In this document: positions 53,816 to 64,000 of the stretch, in pieces
Layout: each line of letters begins with the position of its first letter
How positions within the stretch are numbered: position 1 is the first letter of the stretch
From: Oopsacas minuta
Lineage: Eukaryota; Porifera; Hexactinellida; Lyssacinosida; Leucopsacidae
Assembly: GCA_024704765.1 (NCBI GenBank)
Contig: JAKMXF010000333.1
Coordinates: 62,001-126,000, forward strand
Direction: 5' to 3'
Length of the DNA: 64,000 bases
Program-made: the position numbers and the translations under genes
The notes under the pieces: model-generated
Told to the model about the DNA's origin: nothing
Database searches by the model: none
The model's input: only the letters and a program-made list of their open reading frames with translations

Positions 53816-56276
53816 ATATAGATGTTTTCCAACTACATCTAGAATAATCAATTCACTAACTTGATAAATTTTCATTTACATTCATTTAAATAGAATTTTT
53901 ATTTAAATGGGCTTAAATATTATTGCGCGGTAATATTCAATGGTAGAATACAGGGCACCGAACTTTCTAATAAATGAACAATTTGGAGGCCCAAGATTGC
54001 CAACCTGCCAACTGAGTTGGGTGCCTATGCGGCATATTGGGAAAATATTTGATCCACATTTCGTGGCCTGAATTTAAAATTAAGGAATTCAATTGTCATG
54101 CTTTGTAGTGGAAATCGATACCCATGGATATAAATTGTGTTCCATTTCATAGTTGTACTTTGTGATGCGATAATTAGCAATATAATAGTTGCGAATTCAG
54201 TGTTAGTAATCGTTGAAAATAAATACTAATAAAGTAATCACAAGAATACCATATAAGTCTCTTATACGTTATACATACGTATATTCAAAGTTCTCATTGA
54301 CAATGACCGCATGAGACAGTGGAAGTCCTGCAGCAGAAACCTGTAGCAAGATGGAATCAGGAATCTACGTCTACCCAACAGAATTATCGGCCAAATTATC
54401 AGTACCTCCAAATTATCACTACCTCCAAATATCACCATGTCCATTATCATTATATACAATAAACACAATAAACATAATATATCTAAATGGACTAAATTGT
54501 GTATTTCAAAATGTTTTGTTCGATATTTATAGTGGAAAAGGTCTTTGCTCATTGCGATTAAAATCTGTTTTATCTTAAAGACACGAGACAAATTTTTCTT
54601 TTCAGGGTTGAAATTATCACTATATCGTATGTAAAATTGACTGGGACACTCATGAAGAGAGCGATTAAGGCCTGACCTCCCCTCCCCTCCCAATATTCTT
54701 CGAGCACCGACATCATTACTCCAAGGGACCAGAAGTCAACTTTCTGGACAATTACAAACTAAACGTTATTTCTTGCGATGTGTTTTGTTCCTGGACTTTA
54801 CTGATTGTTCACAGCGCCCATAGACCCTCATTGGAACTTGTTGCCCACCAGATTGAATTTGTGCCGCACCTAGGGTCGTAGATCCGTAATTTTTCTGGGG
54901 GGATGAGAATTTATAACTAGCACATTTCTACATATGACGAATATGAATATGCCATTACACATTAATGCGGATTCTTGCATATATTTCAATGAGTAGGAAT
55001 AGGGAATGACATCTCAGATTCATATCTTTGAAAACATACTCGAGAACAGTGTAATTTGAATATAACAAGAGGATAATCTGCTGTAACTCAAAAGATTTTA
55101 GACGCCCCTGGTTATACGCAACTAGAAATTTATTGATCTGCCACTGGGCTTGCCTCCTGCTAAACCCGTGGAAATGCCTTGCCCCCGGGTAATTTATTTG
55201 TATCCCCTAGGTTAAAAATCCTGGCGTCGTCCCTGTGCTACGGCCTTGTTATGTAGCAGTTGAGAGCTTGTTTGTAAGATTAATTTTGAGATTTGAATGA
55301 TTTGATCAAATAAAAGAAGATAATTTCCTTAACATCCAAGATATAATTTCTAAAGTTGGATATTCGTATATACGTATTTACCATATACGATGTAACATTG
55401 TTGCATGTTACAAAAATATTGGCCTTCAAATTTCAAAACATATTTTCATGCAACAATGTTGCATCGTGTATGGTGGTGGGCTTAATAAGTGAATACAATT
55501 TAATAGTATTTAAATAACGTATCTCCTTGGATAGTAGCCGGGGCGATTATTAATTTCAAGCCCCTTAATTGTCCCACTTTTTTGTAGTCCAGTCTAATAC
55601 AAATATGCTATGTCCCACGGTGTCCCGCTAAATTAGTGTCTTCCGTCCTCGCTTTTTTCTTCACTCAGGTTAGCAAGTATAATTTAGCCTAACTAACAGT
55701 AAATATTCCAATATACAGGGAATCATTATTCTTTTTAGGTGGTTATGAGTTCAAACGATTATTCGAGGGGGTGAGGGCTACATTAGGCCTCTGCGTGGGT
55801 CGTGATGTGGGGCCCGAGCCGCCCCCACATTGAACGTTATCTGAACTGCCCCGCATCGAAAATTATAAATTCGGGTTACAAGGGTACTATCCAATTAAAT
55901 ACGGTAGTAATTATACACATACACTAATTTCGATTAGATACCAAGAATCACAAACATGTTGGTATGTGTATATACTAGTTGCTTAGTTACAGGATGTTAG
56001 TTCTATAAACAAACACACTCCTTAGTATGCATAAATAAACTGCTTCTATATAGTTGTTGTCATGTTATACAAAGTATTTACTCCATTTCTTATCTTATGA
56101 TTTCTCTGTCCACTTCATTTTTCTGATATTTCCGTTATTATTTGTTATTTGTTTGCTTATTATATTTGTTCTTTCCAGATAATTAGCAAATTATCTTCAA
56201 TCTACAGTTGTTTACTATTATATTCTTCAACGACTTTATTGCAAGCTATTTTTGCTATTTTCTCCCTTTTTTTATC
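53816..56276. other. Repeat-rich gap
   Basis: No gene recognised. 54690-54840 is a second copy of the repeat with kinase-like words found at 32540-32720. 55140-55235 is a GC-rich CTCGTGCC/CCCCGGG-type piece. 55385-55475 has an inverted pair (ACGATGTAACATTGTTGCATG and CATGCAACAATGTTGCATCG). The rest is AT-rich. Confidence 0.4.
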
Positions 56277-56716
56277 ATGCGTAATCGAAAGGGTACAGTA
56301 GCTACCCAACTCGATCCATTTTCTGACTTGAATTATTCCAGCAGATTGCCTAGACGTTTTTCAGGCTCTCATTCCTATTCATCAAACCGGTGAGCTAAAT
56401 TTATTTTATTTGCATAAATAATACCAACGGTGTAATTAATATAATCTCAACCAAACTGTTGAAATCTCCTAAATTTACAAATATTCATTCAAACGTGTCC
56501 AGATCTTTGGCTTCCATCGCAATTTGAGTTTTTTTCAATTCTTCGACTCCAGAAAACTAATAATTCATGAACAATCATTCTACTTTATGTTCTGATTTTA
56601 TAAATTGATTTTCTTTCTAGTTCATTCTTCCTATTTGTATTCATCTTACTATTTATTGGCCTCCTCACATCAGGTTGTTTATTTTCATATGCTAAATATA
56701 TTTTGAATTGTTTATT
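56277..56716 (+). CDS. Possible two-exon small membrane protein or 5' end of a larger gene
   Basis: ATG 56277 opens a basic 37-residue segment (MRNRKGTVATQLDPFSDLNY...). A donor CCG|GTGAGC at 56389/56390 and an acceptor TTTCTTTCTAG at 56620 join in phase to SFFLFVFILLFIGLLTSG, a good membrane helix. Reading on without further splicing gives GCLFSYAKYILNCLFS and a stop at about 56714-56716. A donor at 56673/56674 (CAG|GTTGTT) would instead lead to unknown exons. The type II layout (cytosolic tail then signal anchor) would fit a Golgi enzyme, but nothing downstream supports one. Evidence is the phase match and signal-anchor pattern only. Confidence 0.35.
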
Positions 56717-57615
56717 TTCTTAATTAACATATAATTCGTTTATTATTTTTCCATACAATATACCCTCGTCGATCCAAACTGTGCATAGTGCAATTACTAA
56801 AGTGAATTTAATTGACAGATCATACCTAAGATATACGTACACAAAATCCTGAATCTGCATAAATGTACAAACTTATCTGAATCTTACTTGTCTATATTGA
56901 GCCTCTGCTGTAATTTTTGGAATGTGATGAACTTTTGATGATAAACTGCAATATATATTTTATACTATTCTAATGTGAAATATTTCTACTAAGTAAAACA
57001 TTACGTATGCGGTATTTTGTGTTTACATTCATCAAAGCCTGCATTCCTGAATTTTAACTCCAATGTCTACACTCTACAGTGCTGTTTAATAAAGTGTTTT
57101 CATTAATCCGACTTTCAGTTCGCAATACTAGTTCTGCAGTTATGCGGATTAATAAGGGTATACTATTTTTGTATTAACAATAGTGCCATCTATTCATCAC
57201 TTTACTAAAATACATATATTGACACCTTTTAACAAGAAGCTTACTTTGTAATTATTTTAATTTGGAACATGAAACCTGAAACAGCTTAGACTTATCCTAT
57301 AATTATAGTGCACTTACTTTGCTTATTAATTACAACAAACCTAAGCAATTATTTAAGAATTCGATTTGTAGTTACTACCCAATTTTAATCTATAGCATTT
57401 ATACTCCTCGTTTCCTCAACAATCCATTCTAATTGATCAATACAAGTATGTAACTCAATTGACTGAGATTTCTATAGCTTTTAGCAACTTTTAGGTTGCA
57501 ATTATTATCCTGTTATTTTTAATCAAATGTGTACCAACGTAATTGTATTTCGTAAATATATCAGAATTTATTAAAACAATAACTGAATGTTATTGTTATT
57601 TACAAATGCGAATTA
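56717..57615. other. AT-rich gap
   Basis: No gene or repeat recognised, apart from short AT tracts. Confidence 0.35.
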
Positions 57616-57773
57616 CAGTAGAACTCGTCTTTAGGCGTACTTTTCTCAAAACCGGATTATCAATTTTATGCTAATTATATTAGGAAATATTTAGATAAGA
57701 GTACTTCGAAGTACTTCGGTTAGTCCTTCTATTTTTTGTTTCCCGAGGTGTACGTCTTATCCGAGTTCTACTG
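57616..57773. mobile_element. Pogo-like MITE (158 bp)
   Basis: CAGTAGAACTCGTCTTTAGG at the left and CCGAGTTCTACTG at the right are inverted copies with GGCGTAC/GTACGTC next to them. TA lies on the left (57614-57615); the right flank is AA. The end sequence is typical of pogo/Tigger-type elements and similar to 38246 and 34861. Confidence 0.65.
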
Positions 57774-60700
57774 AAATTTCTCCAATTCATGTATTGCTGT
57801 ATTCCATAGTCAAATTAGATTCTAATCTGCAAGAATTATTGTATTCATTTCATTACCAAGGAGATTTATTTGTTGACAAAGTCTTAATATATACTTGGTT
57901 GCTAGGCAATCAATGTAAACAAATAGCTATAAATAGGATTCAGTTTTCTAGAATATTCCTTTATTGCATAAGCGCTCAGACGACGCAATAAAGGAATATT
58001 CGTTATCGTATTCTATTTTGAAATTGAATTTCGCAATTCTATGTTTCCGCATACTTATGTACCATATTACCTCGAATACCACCCTGGGCGATTATACATT
58101 TCAAACCACCTCGTGAACGAATTTGTAAACACGTTAATTCTATAAAATTGTAGTTTGATCTGAGATAAGTATAATCGATATATTTAATAATACTTAAGAG
58201 TGGTCAGTACGACAAAGAAATACTATTCATTATAAACTTGTAAAGTTCAGGGATTTGGCTAATGGCTAAAACTGCTTGATATGTAGTTACTAACCGCTGT
58301 TACATCGTACGTAAGTCTTCATAACATAATCATACTTATGTGCTTATGTGTCTTTATCCTAACAAATTTTAGATAAACCAAATATAGGGGAAATGACGTT
58401 TCACTGTAGGCAATTATCATTTTTTAGGAGCCTCATCGGGGGGGGGGGCTATTATTCACAAACTTGCCGTGGAGATGAAAAACCCATCCGTATCCATATC
58501 CGTATCCATAGCCAGGCCATTTTTACATGGATATTCATGGACACTGAATGATTTTTCTAAACCTGGGTCCTGTTGCTGTTGGATATCCGTAGATGCCCTA
58601 TAGCCTAGACTCCTTCTTGCTACAGGTATGCTGGTGGAATTCCACTGTGCTCATGCCACTCATTTTTATCCATTTCCGTAGGTCATATTGTGCCACACAA
58701 ATGTTTTGGAACAATATCCACACGAGAGGTACGACACGTCTTATTTTCAACTAATTAGCATTCACATGATTTTTGTTGTGAGATCTCTGTACATCTATGT
58801 AGAAGTGTAAATGGTAGACTTATCTCAGAATCTTGAAATAATTAACTTAGATTGATTTAATGGAATTCCATATATATACTTTTGTGAAATTGATCAGCTG
58901 ATTTATGAATATTCAGTAAATTTGACTTTTCTTACTAAACAAATACTTGAAATATCGAAATATACATAGAGACTTGCTCTTAACGGCTATAATGAGTTAA
59001 CAAAGTATGCTTAATCCGAATATCGCATTTTTAAGTTTCCCATATGTAAATTTGTTGTTGTTTTTATGAATATAAATAATCAGATAATTGTAATCTTGAA
59101 ATAATCGTAGACACTTCCTCTCATCAGATATATAGGGATAACAAAATTTGATTGTTAATTCAATATTTCCCTAAATTTCAGACTTACCAACCCGGAATGA
59201 TTTCATCCTGATTTCGTTATAATATGCGTCGTGACCCTTTAATCCCGAATTCATTTATTTTCTTTCGATGTTCTATGTATTACAGATTTCCCTTAAGCTA
59301 AATGACACGCGAAAATCTGTTAAGACTTAATTGTCAGTGTTTCCTCTAAGAGACCCTGCTATTCTTCGGATTTATTCCCTTTTCAGGGCTATAACCCCCC
59401 TAAAAATTACATTTTGAGCGCTTCCCCCAGGAATTTGTAATCCTTACCTGACGATATTAGGATTGAGTCTGTCTATAGATAAAAGCTCCCGAACTGTTGT
59501 CTGTATGCCCTCCTTCATGCCTTGCTACTTATCATTTGGAGGTAACACTGTCACTTGTGGATTTTAGCTGTATATATCTTCATTGAAGATTCGTAGCAGT
59601 TTGGAAGAAAATCTTCACGAATACCTGGGGATATCCCCGAAAAGGCCCGTAGTTTATTACCTGTATTCCAAATTCGGCTTTGGGTATTGTTTCCTTTTAT
59701 AAAATCCTTCAAAATTGGGCTCTTTTGGTCGCCACACTCATTGAATGCATCTTACATACGTTTACATGTAAAATTTCCTTTTCCTCAATCAATTCCAGAT
59801 ACTAAATTAATCAATTGAATATTGTTATACGTATATAATTTCTATTTCCGTAGACAAGTATAAGTTTCATAATATGAACATACGTAATATATTTATAGTT
59901 GGGTTCCCTTTTCCACTAACAATTATCGTAAATAAGGCTCTCAACCTGGGAACTTTCAAAGTCGAGACTTTTGATTTAGTCCAGGGATTTTCTTGAGTGT
60001 GCAGACGCAAAATCGTGTACACACGACGAGATCGTGACAATTGAGAGCCCAGGAAAAATCCTTTTTTCTACCGCTCTCTCACTTTCATTTCAGCACTACA
60101 CCACTAATATTGACACCCACCAATAGGTAACAATAACAATCATACTTTCTTTCACAATTTAGACTCTTAATTCTGTTGTATATAGTCTATCCAATCATTA
60201 TCAGAATTATTTAACCAGGAATTTCTGCCAGACTGAGACAATTAGAATAACAAATTTGGTCCAAAATATTTATTACTGATTAAAATTATTAGTATTAAAT
60301 ATTTTGCCTAAATTTGTTCATCAAAAAGTTGTGTTTTATATACATATGCGTAGAATAATCGCATTTTCCCAAAAGAGTAGGGAGCCGATACTGGAGATTC
60401 AGCCAATATCAGTGTTCTTTCTAAGGAATCATAATTTTTTCATTTTAGAACTTACCCCCTGGGACTTTCGCTCAAAATTCGATACCAAAAGATATTTGCC
60501 CGAAATTTGATCATATTTGTCAGCTTAATTTTGCTATTTCTACGCTTATGTATATATGCACTAACCGAGCAAAATTATTTCATTAAAAACTAAATATTCA
60601 ATTACTTATCTTGTCAATCCGGCGAATATTTGAATATCTATACAATAACACACCTGAAAGAACTATACGTGTATAACTGTGTTAGTCAACATCATCCCCA

Positions 60701-61679
60701 TTAAATCCCTGATATCCTTCTAATTAGATATTTTCTAGATACAGTTTGCTCATTAAATAGATAACGAACTAATTACATATTCAATTCCAAATTCCACAAA
60801 GCTCAAATGAGATGGAACACTTCTGATAGCATATTTGAATTATACTAGTATGTATTACCCCTGCATGAATATTTCGAACTCTTTAGAGCATAACTCATTG
60901 ACTTATTAGCACTTTAACATTTGTGCCACATGTGGCAGAAGTGGCACATCACTAAAATATTGGCACCAGAATGGATATAGTATGAAAATCATTTGAGATT
61001 CACTAAACTCACTTGTAAATATTTGTATAGTTGGAAATATGTCTCAATAAATCTCCCTTGGTATTATGTCTCAATAGCCTCCTGAAAAATTAATTAAGGC
61101 AATATTCACGGAAACACGACAGCTCTTATAATTTCATTTGTGACAATCAGCAACAGCGAGGCGTGTATGAAATGTTCAATAATGAAGACTACTTCTTCAT
61201 TATTGATGAACAACGCGTAGTAGACGAAACAATTCGACTTTCTTTTATTATGCAATTTATTAAGTTGAGCGAAATCCATTTCGTCAGTTATTCGTCGCAT
61301 GGAAATTTGTCGCCGGAACATACGTCATTTATGTCATTTTGAGTGACTTTTGACTTGTTTGGAGTGGGTATTCACCCTAATTATTTCCTATACGCCTGCT
61401 CGCATGTTGTTTGTGCTGTAAGGAGAGACAGCTGCTTTTGCTGGCAACCTCTATATTACTATATATTCTTCAATTTCTGTAATAATTTTTTGCGTGGCTA
61501 CTTGCTAGCTAACCCACTTGCACTTTCTGTATCCCATCATTAACCAAAATAGGAAAAGTCATACCTACAAGTAAAGGCTTTGTCTATTGGTATTTCCCCT
61601 TAATTTGATACATCCTATATTTGGATGATTTTACTAAGCATCTTTCGGCGACAAATTTTCAGGAATTTCTTTTTAAATA
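57774..61679. other. 3.9-kb gap without recognised gene
   Basis: Mainly AT-rich. 58440-58450 is a G run of about 12. 58485-58510 has CCGTATCCATATCCGTATCC tandem words. 58965-59125 is a minus-strand partial copy of the CTCGAGGTATCCA repeat family. 60925-60960 has GTGCCACA/TGTGGCA words. No coding frame with a domain signal was found; short exons could be missed. Confidence 0.35.
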
Positions 61680-62160
61680 TAACGAGACAACGGCTCGTGG
61701 CTTCGCGATGAACTCGGCGTATTGCGCCTCGAGGTATCCACCATTCTCCAAATTGACACCCCTTTGAGTATTTAAATATAGATATATACTTAAAACAATG
61801 TAATTCACAAATATACGTTTATGGCATATATGTTATTGAATTATTTTGTAAGATCAATCCCCTTTGTAGCTGTTCAGGCCCAGTATCTACGTATTTTTGA
61901 GATTTGGATAATTTGTTTACTTTATATTCATAAATACAACAATAAATTTATATATGATTAATCCAAAAGTGTGTGTGAATATCGGTTTCAGTATGTTCGA
62001 TATATTTAGTGAAGTTTTATTGAATTCTATTTACTTCCTTGATAAACACGATAAATACATAGTTATGCGACAATTTCAAAATTGCACATCGTAAATCTTT
62101 TCCTTGACAACGGACGAATAAACAGACAAACAGACAACAATTGAGACTTAATAATATAGG
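61680..62160 (+). repeat. Dispersed repeat, copy 3 (CTCGAGGTATCCA family)
   Basis: CGGCTCGTGGCTTCGCGATG and GCGCCTCGAGGTATCCA start, TTTACTTTATATTCATAAA, TATGATTAATCC, GTTCGATATATTTAGTGAAG inside, and AAACAGACAAACAGACAACA at the end. It matches 13555-14040 in order over most of its length, including GTGAAGTTTTATTGAATTCT. Confidence 0.8.
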
Positions 62161-62239
62161 TTAACCCCTCCCATTAATGTGTTTTCAGGCGATTCCAAGC
62201 ATTGGCGCGGGTTTTAGGAAACAAAATTGTTTCTCTTTA

Positions 62240-62295
62240 GTAGCAGCAATTTCCCATGGTGAGCCTGAGGGCTCTCCATGGGAAATTGCTGCTAC
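62240..62295. repeat. 25-bp stem hairpin with 6-nt loop
   Basis: GTAGCAGCAATTTCCCATGG at 62240-62259 is repeated in inverted form at 62276-62295; extended by five pairs inward with one mismatch, giving a 25-bp stem and a CTGAGG loop. Outside, the sequences do not pair well. It may be part of a small MITE (the flanks at 62198 and 62318 are GC-rich: GCGCGGG and CCCCGCC) or a small RNA precursor. Confidence 0.75.
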
Positions 62296-62699
62296 TTCTT
62301 GTCTAAATTTCGGTCCCCGCCTCAAAACTTGGGGATCCAAACCCCCAGGTACCCAAACTTAGCACCTATTATTCAATTTACTCATTCTGATGTGTATTCA
62401 CTTAAATTGACTTCGCTCAAATGGGATTCGCTCAAATGGGATTCGCTCAACTGAGTTTCACGAGTTATACAGGTTGTTCTGAGCACGCTCCTAGCTTTCC
62501 TCCTCTCAAAATTTCATACGCCTAAATGAGTAAATTAGCGTTATGGTATTGGGAGATATCTTCAACTTTTAAGCTCCTAAATATCTCTTGTATTCTTCTA
62601 GAAATTAATTAAAACCGCTAATCATCCATAATTCTTAATATATTAATACACGTTAGACAATTTCAAAGTTGTGAAAATGTATCCAGCATATACATCTAA

Positions 62700-63005
62700 A
62701 TGATTAATCATATATGTATATGTATACAGGCGCGCCACCATGAGGAGTGGCAAAGCGGGGGCAGTTAATTTTGAAGGGGGCAGTTTTTCATGCAATCATA
62801 TCTAAATACAGGTCCATAACCACCCAAACGCTGCTAAATTCTAGTTTGTGACGTTTGACTCGTGCTCAATCGGACTGCACAAAGTATTGTGTCGTCGGCC
62901 CTGATATAACCATATACATAATATCCAATTAAATGAAGAAACTTTCATTTTACATCACTTAATTCTTCATTGAATATCTCATGTACATAAAATTACATAT
63001 GAGAA
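62700..63005. other. GC-rich repeat piece and AT-rich flank
   Basis: GGCGCGCCACCATGAGGAGTGGC at about 62727 resembles an element end. Nothing coding recognised. Confidence 0.3.
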
Positions 63006-63009
63006 ACTT

Positions 63010-63470
63010 TGGTTCCTGAGTATAAATATGTGTTCATCGTGTTTATCAAGGATGTAAACAGAATTCTATATAACTTGATTAAATATATCCAACATGCTGA
63101 ATCCGATTTTCGTACTTTTGGATTAATCATATGTAAATTTATTGTTGTTTTTTAGAATATAAGTAAACAAATAGTTGAAATCTCAAAATATACGTAGAGA
63201 CGTGCTCTTAACAGCTGCAATGTGGTAACCAAGTTAGCTGAATCCGAATTCCGCTTTCTCAAGTTTCTCATGAGCAAGTTAATTGTCGTATTTATGAATA
63301 TTAAATAAACAAATAGTTGAAATCTCAAATTTACTTAGAGAATTGCTCTCAACAGAAATATAGGGGTAATCAAGTACGCTGAATCTGAATGTCGCATTTT
63401 CATGTTTCTCATATGCGAATTTTTGTTATTTTTGTGAATATAAAGTAAGCAAATAGTTGAAATATATATT
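63010..63470 (-). repeat. Tandem copies of the ~125-bp repeat unit
   Basis: On the minus strand, units with CAACTATTTGTTTA, TTTATATTC and TCAGC.TACTTGATTACC recur three to four times at about 120-130-bp spacing (63080-63180, 63190-63320 and 63340-63465). They belong to the same family as 13555-14040 and stand directly upstream of the terminal gene. Confidence 0.65.
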
Positions 63471-63585
63471 TTTATTTATTCATTTTGCAATGTTTATACT
63501 TTGCCAAATTCGAGGTACAAAGTGTTCGCAACCGCGGTCAGTTCTTTTACTATCCCAAAACTTATTAATACTTCTGAGCTGAACT

Positions 63586-64000
63586 ATGATATTTATAATG
63601 TTAATAGGGTGTCAAGCTGTTTCTCTAACCAGCAGCACATTGGACTTGAACATCGGATTCCTAACTCTAACCTTTGACGGTGATATTAATGATACCACGG
63701 CTGATTGTACCAAAATTAATATCCAACAGAGAAGTACTGGCGGAGTGGTTATTCCTTTAAGCAACTCGTTTGTAGCAAACAGTCTTTCTACGACTGAACT
63801 ACTTTGTGATCTTGATATAGACAAGATAACTCTGCTGAGGAATCCTAGCGTTGCAACTCGTATTAACAATACATTTATCAATGTTCTTGTTGGTGCTAAT
63901 ATCGAGGATACATTAGGCATACCTGTTCGTGTACCTATAATGTCTACTTTACCAATAAATGATACTACGAATCCATCTCTTGATCGTTTTCTGTTATTTG
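63586..64000 (+). CDS. 5' part of extracellular repeat protein, runs off the window
   Basis: From ATG 63586 the frame is open to the end of the window (138 codons). It starts MIFIMLIGCQAVSLTSST, a short hydrophobic start that could be a weak signal peptide or the remainder of one if GTTAATAG at 63600-63607 is a splice acceptor. Then DLNIGFLTLTFDGDINDTTA and, about 60 residues later, LDIDKITLLRNPSVATRINN and TFINVLVGANIEDTLGIPV. This resembles the repeated beta-sandwich domains of large secreted or surface proteins in sponges and protists, where one unit has DLxxGxLTLTF and later a D-L-xxIK-x(5)-ATxxNxTF segment. The function is unknown. The 3' end is missing. Confidence 0.5.
   Translation, partial: MIFIMLIGCQAVSLTSSTLDLNIGFLTLTFDGDINDTTADCTKINIQQRSTGGVVIPLSNSFVANSLSTTELLCDLDIDKITLLRNPSVATRINNTFINVLVGANIEDTLGIPVRVPIMSTLPINDTTNPSLDRFLLF

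Noticed and set aside
58485-58510. Possible CRISPR-like or regulatory array from CCGTATCCATATCCG words
   Set aside because: Only two or three units without spacers; a simple short tandem repeat.
61106-61321. A 71-residue minus-strand frame
   Set aside because: No membrane, domain or splice evidence, and no start context; length is within chance expectation in this base composition.
63612-63920. Minus-strand 102-residue frame at the window end
   Set aside because: It is antisense to the better supported plus-strand repeat-domain frame.
1-64000. tRNA or rRNA genes
   Set aside because: No cloverleaf with B-box (GGTTCGAATCC-type) or rRNA-like block was recognised by eye; a covariance search was not possible.

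Overview
The window is nuclear DNA of an animal and is AT-rich. Support for this comes from a syntrophin, a Tat-SF1 homologue, an ArfGAP1-type protein, a mitochondrial IDH3 beta-type subunit, a NIFK-type nucleolar protein, a caspase-fold protein, LRR-EGF and discoidin-type receptors, NHL-repeat proteins, and many mariner, hAT and pogo-like transposons. Most conserved genes are uninterrupted open frames; the introns I can place are mostly short GT-AG introns. This mix would fit a sponge or another early-branching animal, but the sequence alone does not fix the taxon.

Layout. 0.16-0.92 kb: decayed NHL-repeat gene. 1.8-4.95 kb: two TA-flanked mariner elements with broken transposases, the first nested in a pogo-like MITE. 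7.3-8.7 kb: syntrophin. 10.9-12.0 kb: Tat-SF1 homologue. 14.06-14.30 kb: a 78-residue protein with TatA architecture, lying between a dispersed repeat and a large fold-back element. 15.9-23.1 kb: a cluster of four LRR-EGF-transmembrane paralogues, two on each strand (one intact, one with two nonsense codons, one scrambled by a micro-inversion and frameshifts, one fragment). 25.0-27.6 kb: ArfGAP and IDH3B in tandem. 29.0-32.2 kb: three-exon discoidin-type receptor. 33.8-34.9 kb: orphan multi-pass membrane protein. 36.7-38.0 kb: two-exon NHL protein. 38.2-40.2 kb: decayed, intron-containing KRBA2-like integrase gene. 41.1-42.0 kb: broken NHL gene. 43.0-44.3 kb: DD37D Tc1/mariner element with an uninterrupted transposase. 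45.1-48.9 kb: NIFK, a LAMP-like membrane protein and a pseudocaspase. 49-63.5 kb: mostly repeats, including a 0.9-kb Tc1-like fold-back. 63.6 kb to the end: 5' part of a secreted or membrane protein.

The genes do not form one pathway. The housekeeping genes (Tat-SF1, ArfGAP, IDH3B, NIFK) are scattered between fast-evolving receptor families and transposons. The most unusual items are the TatA-like protein, the receptor cluster with its internal 186-bp inversion, and the caspase-fold protein that lacks both catalytic residues. No homology search or RNA evidence was available; all calls rest on reading the sequence.
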